This document shows positions 21,101 to 36,100 of a stretch of 64,000 nt of DNA, in pieces. Each line of letters opens with the position of its first letter. Within the stretch, counting starts at the first letter, position 1. This stretch comes from Azolla caroliniana (lineage: Eukaryota; Polypodiophyta): NCBI GenBank assembly GCA_043228905.1, contig JBHGNT010000006.1:12276001-12340000 (forward strand). Reading direction: 5' to 3'. The notes under the pieces are model-generated. The model was not told the DNA's origin, searched no databases, and saw nothing but the letters and a program-made list of their open reading frames with translations. Made by a program: the position numbers and the translations under genes.

Positions 21101-24100
21101 TTAGATCTGGAGTCCTCTAAACAAGTATGGGGTTGATACTTCACATTGGTAAGTCCAAATTGAATAGTGGTTCCAGTTCACATCTCACATAAAGTACACC
21201 CAGAGATTAGCAAAGTTACCAGGAAGATCTCATGGAGCTAGAGACTATAAGCACATAGGTAAAGCCTACATAGGAGTTAGAGAGGAAGATGAACTTATAT
21301 TGAGATCATCTTCTCCACAACACTGAGGATGAATTTATATTACACTCTGGATATATGGATATAATCTATTTGTGATGTTTGACAAACAGACACCTCATCA
21401 CATCAGCAAGGAAAAGAAAAAGGTACAATACACATGCATTAAGGTGTACAATTCACTTCCCTTTTCATGCATGCAAAATTATCTGAGATGGGATTAATAA
21501 TGAGAATCTGCCTTGAATAATAATACCTATATAGAAATGTGGAAAGATTCAATGCTCGCAAGAAGAAAAGCTTCATGATAACCACTCGTTCTGCAACTGC
21601 AGGTTTCCAATCCTCCCACGTGACAAGCAAGCGAACCAAGAATGGTCCAATAACACTCACTAGAATAGTCATCAATGTAGCTTGAGCATAGCCTGTCTCT
21701 GCAGATAAAACAAGGCCATTTAAGAATCTATTCAAACAAATCATAATTTTACACTAAGGTTCTTGCGAAGGTACATAATTGAGAATTACGTTTGGCATTA
21801 GACACCATAAAAATAATGGGTAATTGAAAGAATCATTATGATATTATGACCTTACAAATGAAGAAATAAATACATACTAAGTTTTGCATTTATAATATCT
21901 GATTTTGAAACAAGATAGTAAACAGCTGTGATTGTTCCAGCCATAACCATTGGCCACAATATACCCAAAACTGCATATCTCTGCCAAAGCAAGGACAATC
22001 AATTTAAACCGGTAAGTTACAACAATATTTTTGCTTGAAAGAAAGATGTATATATATATATATATATATATTAATTTCTTTTAAGAAGCCAAAATGGTCT
22101 CTGAGACCGAACAAGAGATAAATTCTTAGAATGTGCTCTCATCTTTAAGGATAAACCAAAATAAATATTCTAGATTAGTGAAACGGTACTGAATATTCTC
22201 ATTAGCTAAGTCTTCACATTCTAAGCTTAGATGGCCTAAAAGTCCTGCTTTAGAAAGGTCTCCAGCATTTTTTGGAGTTAGGGAAGCACTTTGGTGAGGT
22301 CTCCATAGTGAGGGACATACTTCTGTGTTGGATGATAATGACCTTCATTTGTTGATGACAAGATTGATGGTGTAATTGATATGGACATGTTCTATCACAA
22401 CAATTTGTTATTGCCCAACCTATGAAACCCCTTTAAAATGCTATGGTCAAGACCCTACATGGGAAACGCAAGATTGACTTGTTGAGTGAGCAATAAATGA
22501 GGTTTAGAAACAAAGAAAGAACGAAATAGAAAGAAGAAAGAAAGAAAGATATATCAATGTCTTTTAAGAGGCCAAAATGGCCTATAAGGCCAAACAAGAG
22601 ATTACACCTTAAGTGTTGTCTCATCTTTGAGAACAACAAATCAAAATAAAATAAATATTATTCCATAAATATAAAAGTAAATAAGATAAAAAGAGACGAG
22701 GGAAACTGGTTTTCGGCATATGTGAGATGCTCAAGTTAGATGTATTGTAACTTTTGTCTTCAAAAGATCTCTAGCATAGGTCAATCCAGAATGGACAAGT
22801 CTCCGAAACGAGGGAAGCATCTATGATGGCGGGAGATAATGGCTTTTATCTGTCGATGACAACGGTGTTGAGGTCGTGGTCCATGGGGCCAGGGCCTAGG
22901 TGCATGACAAATTGCTATTGCCCGATCAATTGTAACCCCTTAGTTATGTCCTGGTCGGGAGCCCATTTGTGTATACCTTGATTGACTTGTAGCATTAGTA
23001 GGAGTGATGGGGGTAAAGAAAGTTGTGATTGTTCTTTGTGGATGAGCTCGTGTGGCTGTATTCTTCAACAACTTTTCCCGATGTCTCTTGAGCTCTAGCA
23101 AGAAAAGTCCTAGGCACCGATGGTCCTCATATTCCATTACCTTGCGTAGCGAGCCAAAGCCTTGTTTAAAGAAGCAATGGTATCTCCCTCTAATTTCATA
23201 AAAGACACTACAGTGACAAACAATTGATGACACAATTGGCAAATTCCTTCTTCTAGAGGTATTCCTGTATATCTGCCTACCTCAATCTGTAACTGATGTG
23301 ATGAAGTTCGCAACTGCCCTATCACATTGCGCAGCGCATAGGATAGATGTATGCCCATATAAGGTGGCCTGATGATGAATTCATCCTCCAATGTGTCTAA
23401 GAAGTGTGTCTTATAGTGGGCCATCTTCGTACCAAGTGATATTTTGGGGCTGATCCATGGTATCTTGTTTTCCAAGTTTAAAATATCAGTTCGGATCACT
23501 CTATTCTTTTCCACTTTGATCATATTTAGATGGGGGTAGTCCAAGCTATATTGGAACGGTGGTAGTGCATCTATACTCAAGCCATGTAACTCAAACCACT
23601 GTTGCATTTCCCCATGTGACTCGAACCACTCCTAAACCCCCGAATCCCTCTATGTAATGTGATACCTCATCTATATAGAGACCGACAAGGGTGGGTGATA
23701 GTGGCATCCTTGCTTCACTCTGATTGAGCTAGCCACAGCCTCTGACAAACCCTTGGAAGACCGCACTTTTCCTAACACAAATTCATAGAGTGCATAGATT
23801 CCCCATTGCATATCTGTAGGAACACAACTGGTATTAGGCAACTGGTATTGTGCATAAATAAATACAACTGGTATTAGGCAATCTACATATCTAACAACTT
23901 AAGATTCTAAATTTTGAAAGGAGAAAAATCTCCAGCATGGACTGCTCCAAGATGGAGAGATCTCCAAAGCAAGGACGGCACCTACGGTTCCAGGTGATAA
24001 CAGCCTTTATTTGTTAGTAACAAGGGAGAGAAAATGAGATCTAGAATGAGAAGCTATAGATCATCTGTCAACCTGATGGGAGAAAGAAAATGTGATCTAG

Positions 24101-27100
24101 AAAGAGACCTCCTAAAAATTACCTGATGCAAGTAGCCCATCTTTTCCTATCACTCTTTATAAAGCATTCAGGAGACACAATTTATCAGTCTCATTATTCT
24201 ATATTGAGCTGAGTGTCCAACAAGCTTTCCTTGTATTTGTCTTGCTTAAGCTTGTAGTAGTACAAGAACACGGAGCATAAAGTTTTTTTTTAACTCTTAT
24301 GAACTTTTCAGAGTGCAATTTAGTTTTGCTTTATTTTACCACACTTCTATAACAGTCACATGGATGAAACATTTGTTCTCACGGGTCACTTTGGATTTTT
24401 GAAGACATCAATCAACATTTATCATCCTTGACAAGTTGAGAAGATAATACCTTGTAGTACTTCCATTTGCTTTCTTGATTAATTCTGGAGTCCTTAACCA
24501 TGGAGTCAGCCAGCATCTCTCTCAACTGCATACGAATTCCCTTCCGCAGTTTTGTTGCTGCCTGTATAACATTATTTTAAACTTGTTCACAAAACAATAG
24601 CAAGATAAACAAACAGTTGTACCCATGGCAAATGAACAAATATATATGAATCGGTGTCCAATAGACATGCACACTCTCTTATCAGTGACAAAAATAACAT
24701 TGTTCCATCAATAATAATGAAATACACCAGCTGAAATACATTCTATCTGAAACAATGTTAAAAATATAGTAATAACAGTTCCTATTGCATTCTGTTCTTA
24801 TCCTCTGGCATGTCGCAATATAGAGTATCTATTGAATGTCTATAAGAAGATGCAAGTCATGTGGGCCATACTGGAACCAATCATAGAAAGAGGTAATTGG
24901 TGAGCTTCATAATCGACTTGTGCTACTGCAACAATAGAAAGAGATGCGTTCAAGAGGGTAACCAATTAGGCCAACCGCATGTATGAGAAAGGACCTTAGA
25001 ACTTCTTTTATGTGAGGACATTGACTACAGGCTTTAACGTTCTCCATTAGATACTAAAGGCTTTGGAGGAGGTGACAGTTAAACAGATTTGTGAGTGCTC
25101 GGTTAGTGAAGCAGAAATAAGTGGAAATGTTTGTGGGACTCCTATGAATGCAATGCTAAGGAAGAATGGTTATCCCAATTGTGCCATCAAGATGTGAAAT
25201 TAGAGGGGTACTGTATACCTTTGCATTATTTTTATCAATATAGAAGAGGGAAAGAGACAATTGCCTATTCCGTCAAGAAAACATTGTTCACGAGGCAATG
25301 GAATATGAAGACCAATGATGCTCGGTGTCATTCTTGTTAGAAATCAAGAAAGAAAGATATATTAATGTCTTTTAAGAGGCCAAAATGGCCTATAAGACCA
25401 TACACGAGATTACATCTTAACTGTTGTCTCATCTTTGAGAACAAATCAAAATAGAGTAAGTATTACTCAGTAAATATAGAAGTAAATAAGATAAAAACAG
25501 ACGAGGGAATCTGGTATTTGGCACATGTGAGATTCTCAAGTTAGATATATTGTAGCTTTTGTCTTCGAAAGATCTCTAGCATAGGTCGATCCAGAAGCTG
25601 TTGAAGGAAAATGATACAACAAAACCTCATTAGCAAAGAACTTCCACAACCTTCTTTAGCACCATTATTCGTGATGCTATGAGTCAATTAAGGTCTTTTG
25701 AAGACAGAAGTTTTCAGTCCATCTTAGCTCAGGATGTTAAAAGCTTAGTTTATAGTTAACAAGAACATTTGGGGCCTTGAGAAATTTTACTAATCTAGTT
25801 ATATTTAGTTTGCCTTATTGTAGATGAGAGAAGAATTTCAGATGTTAATCACTAATTCGATCTCATTGCCCAAGTTCTAGATGGGGTTCCTCGCTTCAGA
25901 GACCTCCCCATCTTGGAGATATTTCAAAGGCAGAACTCTGAATCCATCTTAGGTTAAAATGTGAAGTGCTTAACAAACAATATTCTCTGGTACATCAGGC
26001 AATTTTTCCATGAAACTAAGCTACAACTCAAAACAATTTTTCTTTCATGGTTCCTTGTGGGGGTACTCTTAATTGTTGTATTCTTTGCTCATGGATAACA
26101 GATTTTTCCAACCACCTCATGAATAGAATGTACAAGATTTTTTTGCATCCATACTTATCTCATCAGTGCTCAGGAGTAGGTGAAGGCTCATTTATCAGCA
26201 TTCATATAACATAATGTTATTCAATATGAGAATAGTGGCTTTGCTAAAGAGTGTCTTGTGTGTGTGCTGTGTCTGCAGAAAGGAATAAACAAGGAATATA
26301 CATACTTGCAAGGAGGTGATTCGAAAATCCCATGAAGTAAATACAAGAGTAGCAAATGGAGAAACGTCACTCATGTAAACCATGGTTGCATCACCGCTGC
26401 CCATTGCTCTTCGTGATATCCTACACTCAGAATCCCATAATTATAATCGCATCTTTTCAAATAGTAATGAATATGAAGCATGTATTGACCATGAAATAAA
26501 TATGTACTCTCAATTTTATGGCCTCTAGTATATATAAACTATTTCTCTTTTTTAATGAATGCAATCCACCTTGTACAAGAAGATCAGAATACAAGTTAAC
26601 CAGCATAAAATCCCCAGGGCACAAGTGACAATTCAAGCTATCAAAACTCTTATAACGTAACTATTAACATCTTCAAAAGCCCAAAGGGACCTATGACACA
26701 AATACTTAGATCCATGTCAATCTTATAGAAATCTGCTAAATGGAAGAAAAAATCAATTCCAGTTAAATATGTAGTTTCCCTATGTAACTAAGCTATGATC
26801 AAAGCATAATTATATATGAACTGTGAGTAAAAGTAATGTGGATGGTACAATGTACAAAAATAAGTACATAAATATTTAGGAGATGTAGAATGTGAGTGGA
26901 TCAGTCCATGAATGCTCTCATAGAATGACATCATATGCATCAATGGTCTGTTGTGAACCACAGGGGGCCACTCTTGATCTCAGGAAATGATGCTATGCAT
27001 CTTCAAACGCAGGCAATGTCTTTTAAGTGATAATCTTCAGGCACCTGGAGCACGTCATATCTACTGCTTGGTCAAGCCATATTCCTCTACAAGGTGCTGG

Positions 27101-30100
27101 TTGGACTTGATCTAAGATATATTGGCACCGCCTTCTGTAGAAAACTATCATCTGCCTTTGCTGGTGAGCTGGTATTTGAAGGAATGATTCTATATCTACA
27201 GCTCTCTAGTCAAAAGAGCCCAAATATATCTGATCATAGAAGTCCATGGCCCTGTATGGCATAGTAGACATATCCTCTACCGGGGCGGTATGCACTTACA
27301 CCTATCTATATATCTCCAAATGATGTGATGAGTTGTGGATTTGTTTCCAAAGATGCATCTCAATCCATGGGACAGACAATATCCATATATATATGGAGTA
27401 GCATAAATCCATCCTCTCCTGCATAAGTTTGATCATGTTTAACTTGTCTCTAGCTGAGTAGGATCTTGCCTGCAGTCTTTACAGAGCTCTTTAATTTTTA
27501 ATCTAGCCAGAAGTAGTTACGACGGAAGTGAAGTAAATGTCTAACACATCTTCTGAGCCAGATTCTCTCATCTATTATTATCTTTAGATTCAGACCACAA
27601 ATATCATGGATTCATGGGATCTTATATCATGTCTGAAAATACATGCAATAGAAAACATGAAACATCCAGCACCATTAGTCCATAGGCAGAAGTAATAGAG
27701 TTCATATTATAGGGAGATCAATGCAGAAATGTCTTGTAGATGGAGAAAGAAAGAAAGAAAGATAAATTAACATATTTTTAAGAGGCCAAAATGGCTAATA
27801 AGACCAAACCAAAGGTTATATTTTAAAATGTTGTCTTGTGTTTGAGAACAAACCAAAACCAATGTAGCTAAATAAAAAAGGATGCATAAAAACTGTAAAC
27901 AGCTTATGAGTTTGCTGTACCACCCATGTTAATGAAGGCCCTCTTCCAGGAGTTCCTTCCCTACACAAATTTAGCAGCATTGATACTAACAACCTTCCCT
28001 ATAGAGCCTATGCAGCCCACCAAATTTTAATTTATGTTGGAGAAGGTTAATGTTCATATGCACAGGCCCGTCGTTGGTTCTGGAGCATGGCATTGATATC
28101 CTCCATCTACCACCACTTATATGGCACAGACACACCATTTGATCCCAATGATGGAAATAGGGTGATAAAAATCTTTATTAGCATTGCGGAAGGCCTAAAG
28201 ACAATTTCTGAGACAACATAGTACATTGTAGGATAAAATGTGTGCATGTTGATAAGAATAATAGTGTAGCAATATGTTGGATAGTTAATAATATGTAATA
28301 ACATTTAGCTCCCTCCATATAGTAATATGTATGCAATAACAGCTAGATCCATCAATGCTAAATATGTGGGCACTGGCCCTTGGAGCATGTAGTACATAGG
28401 TAGCCGAAGTGTGAAATATCTAATATGTAGTGATATGTAGGATGGTAGATAATATGTGATAACAGCTAGCTCCATCCATGTTAAATATGCAGGCGCTGGT
28501 CGTTGGAGCATGTAGAACATAGGTGGCCAAAGGTGTGAACAACTCTCTCAAAATGAGCTGAGGATAAGAACTCATTCTGTCATAATAAAAATAAAATGAA
28601 GTAATATTTAGACTAATAGATAATATATTATAATGTGTAGCTCCATCAATGTGACACATATGGGCACCAGTCATCGATCACACAGTACATTGTTGGCCAT
28701 GGTGGGCACAACTCTTAAAAAATGAGCCCTGTATAAGAGCTCATTTACGTTGCTCTCTCCTAAATGCTCTCTCAATGCTCTCTCAATGCCAGGTGTGGAT
28801 TGTTTGATGGTATATTGTAATTCGTTCTCTGACACCATAGGGCATCGACACGCTCTGCCTCCTGGAATGCTAATCCTGGGAGCTGTTGGATCGAAGATGG
28901 ATGTCAGTGTCCTTGAGACGAATGGTCAACTCAGATAAATTGGGTGTGTCAAAGTTGATGCTCTCTCTCATGACCCTGTGTGTAAATGGGCCTCTCTGCC
29001 ACTCTGGATATCTGAGAGGAATCACCCAAGTTTGTGTTGATCCCTGATGTCCATGATTTTTCTAAAAAAGGGTCACTGAGGCAACAAATAATCATATCTA
29101 TTTCCAGTACATCTACAAGCACAGTGCTCTTCACTATCTACCTTTACATAACAGAGTTTGCATATCCACTCCTTAGATATTCTGGCTGGCAGATTACTCT
29201 CAATCTCTACATTATATGAAGAAACTCCAGGTTGGCCAATCACTACTCTCGTATGATATAGCACATTGACGTCCATGTTGCGAGGTTGCTCAATACAGCC
29301 CTGGGGGGAGAACATAAGAAAGCATGCTTTATAGCACGACATCTCCAGTGACGATGGCTAATGTAGGCTAATCCAAGTCTCACAATTGTGAGTTTGCCAT
29401 ATCTCCTGCCTGATCACCCTCTTTCAATCACGTTACAATCCCAGAAATGGTATTTGTAATGTGCTGGTAGTGTGTCCATCCCGGGCATGCTCTGACGGTC
29501 ACACAAACACCTATGCATACCAACATCCACCATCTCCAACATCAGCAAATTCTGAAAGTATTAGGAATCCATGCTCCAAAATCTGTAAAGAAAACTGACT
29601 TGGATCGGCCCATGTTGGAGACCTTTCAAAAGCAGAAGTTTCAGACTATCTAAATCAGAATTTTGAGTACTTGCACTTCATATTTACTTATATTTATTTT
29701 GATTTGTAATCTCTCATAGGCAATTTTGGCCTCTTGAAAGAAGTTGATTTCCTTCTCCCTTTCTTTACTCTACCTCCCTCTAAATAAGCATTCTTGGGTA
29801 AGTACTATATTTTGTTATAGTTTCCTTTGAAATACATGGACCAAAAGTGCATAGGATTGTTCTTACTAGACGTCAAAGAGGCATAGAGAGAAAAGTTGAA
29901 GGACAACAATAAAACCACAACAGATCATCAATAGAGGAAAATCACAATTTTCTATAGCCACATCACTCATGCAACAAGCCAATCAAGGATTACACAAGCA
30001 TATTCTCGACCAATGCATTTGAAACATATTGATCAGGCAATAGCAATGTTTCATGCATGTAGGACACAACCAGCTGGACCACAGCCTCATCACCCTTGTA

Positions 30101-33100
30101 ACTGAAAAATAAATGTCATTATCACATGGCACCAAAGGTGCTTCCCTCACTTCGGAAATCTCTCCATCTTGGAGTGGTCCATGTTGGAGATTTTTTGAAG
30201 ACAAGTTTCAGTTTATCTGACAGTTTTAAGTTTCTTTGATATATAGATTCTTTAGTACCATATGTTTAATTCTGTTTATTTGATTTGTTGTTTGCAAAGT
30301 CGAGAAAACATTATAAGATGTAACCTCTTGTTTGGTCTTATAGGCCATTTTGGCCTCTTAAAAGAAGTTAATACAGCTTTCTTTCAAAAATTGTGCATTT
30401 ACAAAATCAGAAGTACAGCTTTGAATTATAAAATAATATTTACTTTTTTAATCTATGTAGCATGTTAATGATCAGGAAATGTTCATAGTTTTTTATTAAA
30501 TATGTACATTTTCTGACAGTGAATAGTTTCATAGAGGAGGACCTCTCTTACGTGGCAAGGATTGCAAGCAGACTGATGAGGAACATGGCTGCAATTGTAC
30601 ATGGATAAACATAGTCACTCCTATACCAGCCAGTTTGTTCTGATTTGTAAAAATAACCTCCCAAAAAAATCCACGTTTTCTCTAAACCATTTGCCTGAAA
30701 GTACTTCATGAAATAAGTTTGAATAATAGTAGTTCCAGCAACAAGATGCATTGGACCAGTTTCAAGATGCTATGCCTAAACCGCATTTCTGTTAGGGAAC
30801 ATATTACAGCATATAATACAAGAGAGCTGTGCATAAAATTAATACAAATAAACAAGCAAATGTTCATTAGGCGAGATCAAAGAAAGTTCAGCACAATGCC
30901 ATTTGAAACGTGTCACCAACCTGAAAAAGTTGTTTGACTCCTGTCCAGCGGAAGGAGGTCGGAGGAGAGAGAAAGAAAGGTATAATTACAGCTCCAGTCC
31001 ATAAAATAGCCAAACATACATCCAAAAGAAACACCCAACGAAGAAATGCAAATGTTATCATCACAGCAGATCCAAAACTTCCTTCAATTTCTTTGAGATG
31101 TTCCCCCCACAATCCCCAGAATGGCTGAAAAAATGGAACACAAGATGAAAACAAACAAAACCTGAGATTCTGCTCAAGTCTAAGGCAATAAAGACAAACA
31201 GCAAACTAGATCGACTGTAACATCTACTGTACATTATTATCTATCATAAATGACTTAACTATGATAGGGCTCTGTATGCCAAGTAATTGACACATACAAC
31301 AGAGGGCAGTGTAACTGAATGTTAACCAAATGTGGGCCAAGCCTCTTTCCATATGTCTAGAAAACATCATGTACATTAGTCCGTAAAAAATACTCTGATA
31401 TGCGCATGTGTACTTGCAGGTGCACCCTAACTGGCCTATCTTGTTCTGAAGCCTTGGAAATACAAGGAGAGTCAACATTATATCTATATAAAGCATGGCC
31501 TCTTAGAACATGGGGAGCTCATTTTGAGAGGATAAATTTGGAATATGTTATCAAATCTGGCAAATCAATGAGACATGCAAGAGCTTCTCTCATCCACGAT
31601 GTCATTTATCCTATCATATGATGATTCTTATGCAATTAAGTCATAAAAGAGGGCCACTGCTCATTCACATTTTCTTGCATTTTATGTATTTTCTATAGTT
31701 CTAATTTCATTTTCATTTGCTGCCACTTACCTTTGATGTGAGATAGTGGTAATGGTTTATGTGGTTTAAGAAGAGCTCAAGGTTAAGTTAAAATAGGTTA
31801 AAATTTGAGGTCTCCATGCCCAGCTAATTTGCAGAGGGTTTGAGATCTTCATGCTCATTTAATTTCGGATTGGGAATGAATTGAGCTTAATAGCCAACTG
31901 TGTTTTAGGTGCATTGAGCTTCGTTTCCTTGGGTTCAGAAAAATCCTTGTTACTGCAGGTATTTATTAGAATCTACGATTTAGGGTTGACGTTTTCATGT
32001 TTTCACTTTTATGTTGTTGAGATTAGTGTCCCAGTTTCTATTTTTGTTTCATTGTAAGCTTTGATTTTTGTTCCATCATAACTTTTTATTGTTGTTTCTA
32101 CATTTCAGTATCTTTGCATGTTTTCTGTCACTCACACAAACAAGTGACATGTGGTCGGATGTTGGTTGTTGTGAAGTTCAACTTATACATCTGTCCATAC
32201 ACTCAATTCTAACTCGAGGATTGAGCCATATCGTTTAGCCAAGCAAGTAATGGCCAATCATGATTACCTAATAACTGTTTGGGATCACGGTCTCCACTGT
32301 TGAAGATCAGCACATTGGTATATTCTGTTCAGCTAGTAGTGAGACCTTCAGACATAGTTCTATTAAAGTTGTGTACTAGCAACGGGTGCAAGGTATCATG
32401 GGCATAGAAAAAGTGTTCACCAACCAATCCATCATGAAGTTGGCCCCAATCATCAAGTTTCTTAGATTGTGTGGAGTAAAAATGGTGGATTCATGTGAGC
32501 ATGAGCCATATGGGCGGGAGTACGTTAACGTCTCTAAAAGACCAGAATGGTCAATGAAACCCAAGAAAGGGTACAACATGTTCATGTTAACTAATCAACC
32601 CAAGTAGCAAAAGATCTTCTGCATCAATCAGATCACTGCATAAGATTAGATATTTCCAAATCTACCACACGGAATTCTGTTAGATATAATCAATGATCAG
32701 CCCCAAGTTGTAAATCTATCCCCATATGTGCTCTTAGAGTGCACATTTTGTGATAGCGCCCCAAATGAGGAGCGGCTAGTGTGCAACTCAACCATATGGG
32801 TCGATAAGGTGTTAATCTAGGAAACTGTAGATGCGTAGGACACAATGTATTTAGGAAAGAGAGAAATAGGTAATAGGATAGGCTAATCAAGTCAACTAGA
32901 ATATTTTGTGGGCAAGTTACGATGTACTTAGTCTTGAAGTATGCGTCATTGACTTCAAGCTAAGTACTATCTAGCACTAGCCTGTACCTAGGGAGTTGGT
33001 CATATTAAATGACAAGTCAGTTGACAGAAAAGGAATATCTCCACTACTATCAACTGACTTGCACATTTAATGTTATTCGTAGACCAAACATAGAAAGCAA

Positions 33101-36100
33101 TCCACTTTCTTTTCACAGTGGTTGGCTTGATTATCAGTCCCCACCAATTTTGTAGTGAGCTGGTCCATATCCTATCTAAGCTCTAAGGTGTGAGTCCATG
33201 GGAAAACTACCATTGTGAGCTACTCTCATATGTAATAGAAGTTTTGTTTTCATATATCCCATCTCTGTAGTTGTAACTCTATATACCTATCTAATTGATT
33301 CTCAATATTTCTAACATGGTATCAGAGCTGAGAGGTTGATCTAGATTAGGTATATATGGGCAGTTGCTGTCTGGCAGCACAGAGAAATAGAGAGAGAGAG
33401 AGAGAGAGAGAGAGTATCAATGGCCTTGTCCACGAATGTTGCAGCTACTCCACTGCGCATTCACCCACCTCCATTGTCTGATGGAAAGCTAGATGGAACC
33501 AACTACACTCTATGGAAATTCAAAATGTCTGCCATTTTGGACTCCTACGAGTTGTTGGAGACAATCATGGGACCCACAGGAGGAGACCTTGAGCCCATGA
33601 CGACCTTTGACCCTGCACACCCTACCACATCAATCCCTCCAAATACTGATCTACTTCGAGCCTGGAAGAGAAGGAATGCTGATGCGCTGTGTAAATTAGT
33701 CAACTGTGTATGTCACTCTGTACTAACATTAGTGCAACATACAACCAAGGCACATGAAGCTTGGAGCATATTGGCCAGCCAGTATGAGACCAGAAACTAT
33801 ACAAGGATACAAAACCTTGAAAATTAGCTTGCTGCAGAGAAGCTCGCCGATGGAGAGAAAGTAGAATCCTTTGTAAAAAGGATTAAGGATCTTCAAGATC
33901 AGCTGGCGGCTGTTGGAGTAGTCGTCTCTCAAGAGGATATGGCTCGTCGGTGCATTCGAGTACTTCCTTTCAAGTATGATGGCATTGTGACAGCATTGAA
34001 CACTCAGGTTCGACCCACTCCTTTAAAATTTGATGAACTAAGTGTGATGCTGCTTGAAGAGGAGCTTCGGCTAAAGACAAGAGAAGGAAGGGAAGATTCG
34101 GCATTTGTCTCTAGGACTAAGGGTAAAGAGGCATCCAATTCAAACAATGCGAATAGGATACCAAAGAAGAAGTTCAATGGATCGTGTTTCTATTGTGACA
34201 AGAAGGGTCACACAATCAAGGATTGTCAGAAGAAGATGGCGGACGAGAAGAATGGTTCTAGTAAGACCTCTTGGAGAGAGCCCGAGTCCGCCAACAACGT
34301 CGTAGATGAGCTTGAGTTATGGGTCGCAACTGAAGAAGTGTGTTCTTCAATTGACACCCAAGTTGTCGACGACTCTTGGATTCTCGATAGTGGGGCGTCC
34401 CGACATATGACCAGTAATCGTGACTGGTATAGCTCTTGGACACCACTACAAGAGCCCATCAATGTTGTGGTCGAGAACAATGCTCAATGTCCAGCCAAAG
34501 GAACCGGAACCGTCTCCCTCAAAGCAACGACCGGCGGGACAAAGCATCTCTCTCAAGTGTTGTACATGCCAGATCTCAAGAAGAATCTATTGTCCATTTC
34601 TGCACTGACCAACAAGGGTCTTGATGTTCGATTCAAGAAGTCGGGTGCAGAAATAACAGATTCTGCTGGCAAGTTTGTAGGAATAGGGGTAAGGCGCAAC
34701 AATCTCTATGAGCTGAGTGCACTTACCATTTCTACTGACCACAGCACAAGTACTAACACAAAGCAATGGCATGAGAGATTTGGGCATCTCAATGTTGCTG
34801 TGTTGAAGGAGATGAAGAAGTCGAATATGGTAGTTGGGTTGCCAACCCTATCTGACTTAAGTCATGTTTGTGATGCTTGTATGATGGGCAAGCATCAAAG
34901 ATCAGCTATTCCAAAAGAGAGTCAAAATCAGACAAAGACTCCTCTACAGCTAATACACATCGACCTCTCTGGAAAAATGGTGACTCCTGCAATGGGTGGA
35001 TCTCTCTACTATATGCTGCTAGTCGACGACTTCAGTAGAAAGATGTGGGTTTACTTCCTTCGGGAGAAGGCTGACGCTTTTAAAATCTTCAAAAGATGGC
35101 ATAAGTTTGTTGAGCGAGATTCCAGAAAGTTAGTGAAGGAGTTACGCTCTGATCGAGGTGGAGAATTCTTATCAATAGAATTCTGTGAGTATTGCAAAGA
35201 GCATGGAATTAAGCACCAACTTACAACTGCCTACACCCCACAACAAAATGGTGTTGTCGAACGTCGAAACCGAACAGTTGTCGAGATGGCTAGGTGTATG
35301 TTGAAGGCACAAGCGCTGCCTGACCCATTCTGGGCTGAAGCAGTGAATACAGCAGTTTACATCCTCAATCGGAGCTACACGAAGGCACTTCAAGGGAAAA
35401 CACCCCACGAAGCTTATTCAGGCAAGAAACCTTCAGTGCTGCACTTCAGAACCTTTGGGTGTACGTGCTACGCACATGTTCCAGATGTGAGCAAAAAGAA
35501 GTTGGATGCTAAAAGCAAGAAGTGTATCTTTCTCGGATATAGTGAAGAGTCAAAGGCCTATCGACTCTACGATCCAGAGGCAAGAAAGATATTGACAAGC
35601 CGCGATGTGGTGTTTGATGAAGAACAACCACAGCTAGCTGAGAACAGCGATTCTCAAGTTATCTCATCAACTGAAGAGGTATTTTACCCAATCCCGACCC
35701 ATTGTCCAGAAAAGGAAGCTGAACCATCTGATGGTAATGGCTCACATTTGCAGCGCCAGTCCTCATGCATCCAGAAACCCTAGATCTTGTTTCTAAACCA
35801 TGGCTAAACAATCCCATCCTCCATATGTAAGTGGGCCCCTCAGAACATAATATTGATTAAAATCAGTTATAGATTCCATTGATCATCTGTAACAAAACTT
35901 CCCTGATTCACATGTGACGTCTATCAAATGAGAATTCCCACCAGATTCCGAAATCTGATGCCATGTTAAAATGACATTTATTTAATTTCATTCACAAGCA
36001 AACTCACTCACATGAAATTTACATGTGACTGATTACCTTAATTTGGAATTGCTTAACCAAAAAACGTACATGTGACAGATTTGGTTGTTAGCTACATCCA

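Noticed and set aside
32386-32607. Small host gene in TMC intron 3
   Set aside because: No recognisable domain, start context or splice structure; typical of chance ORFs in AT-rich introns.
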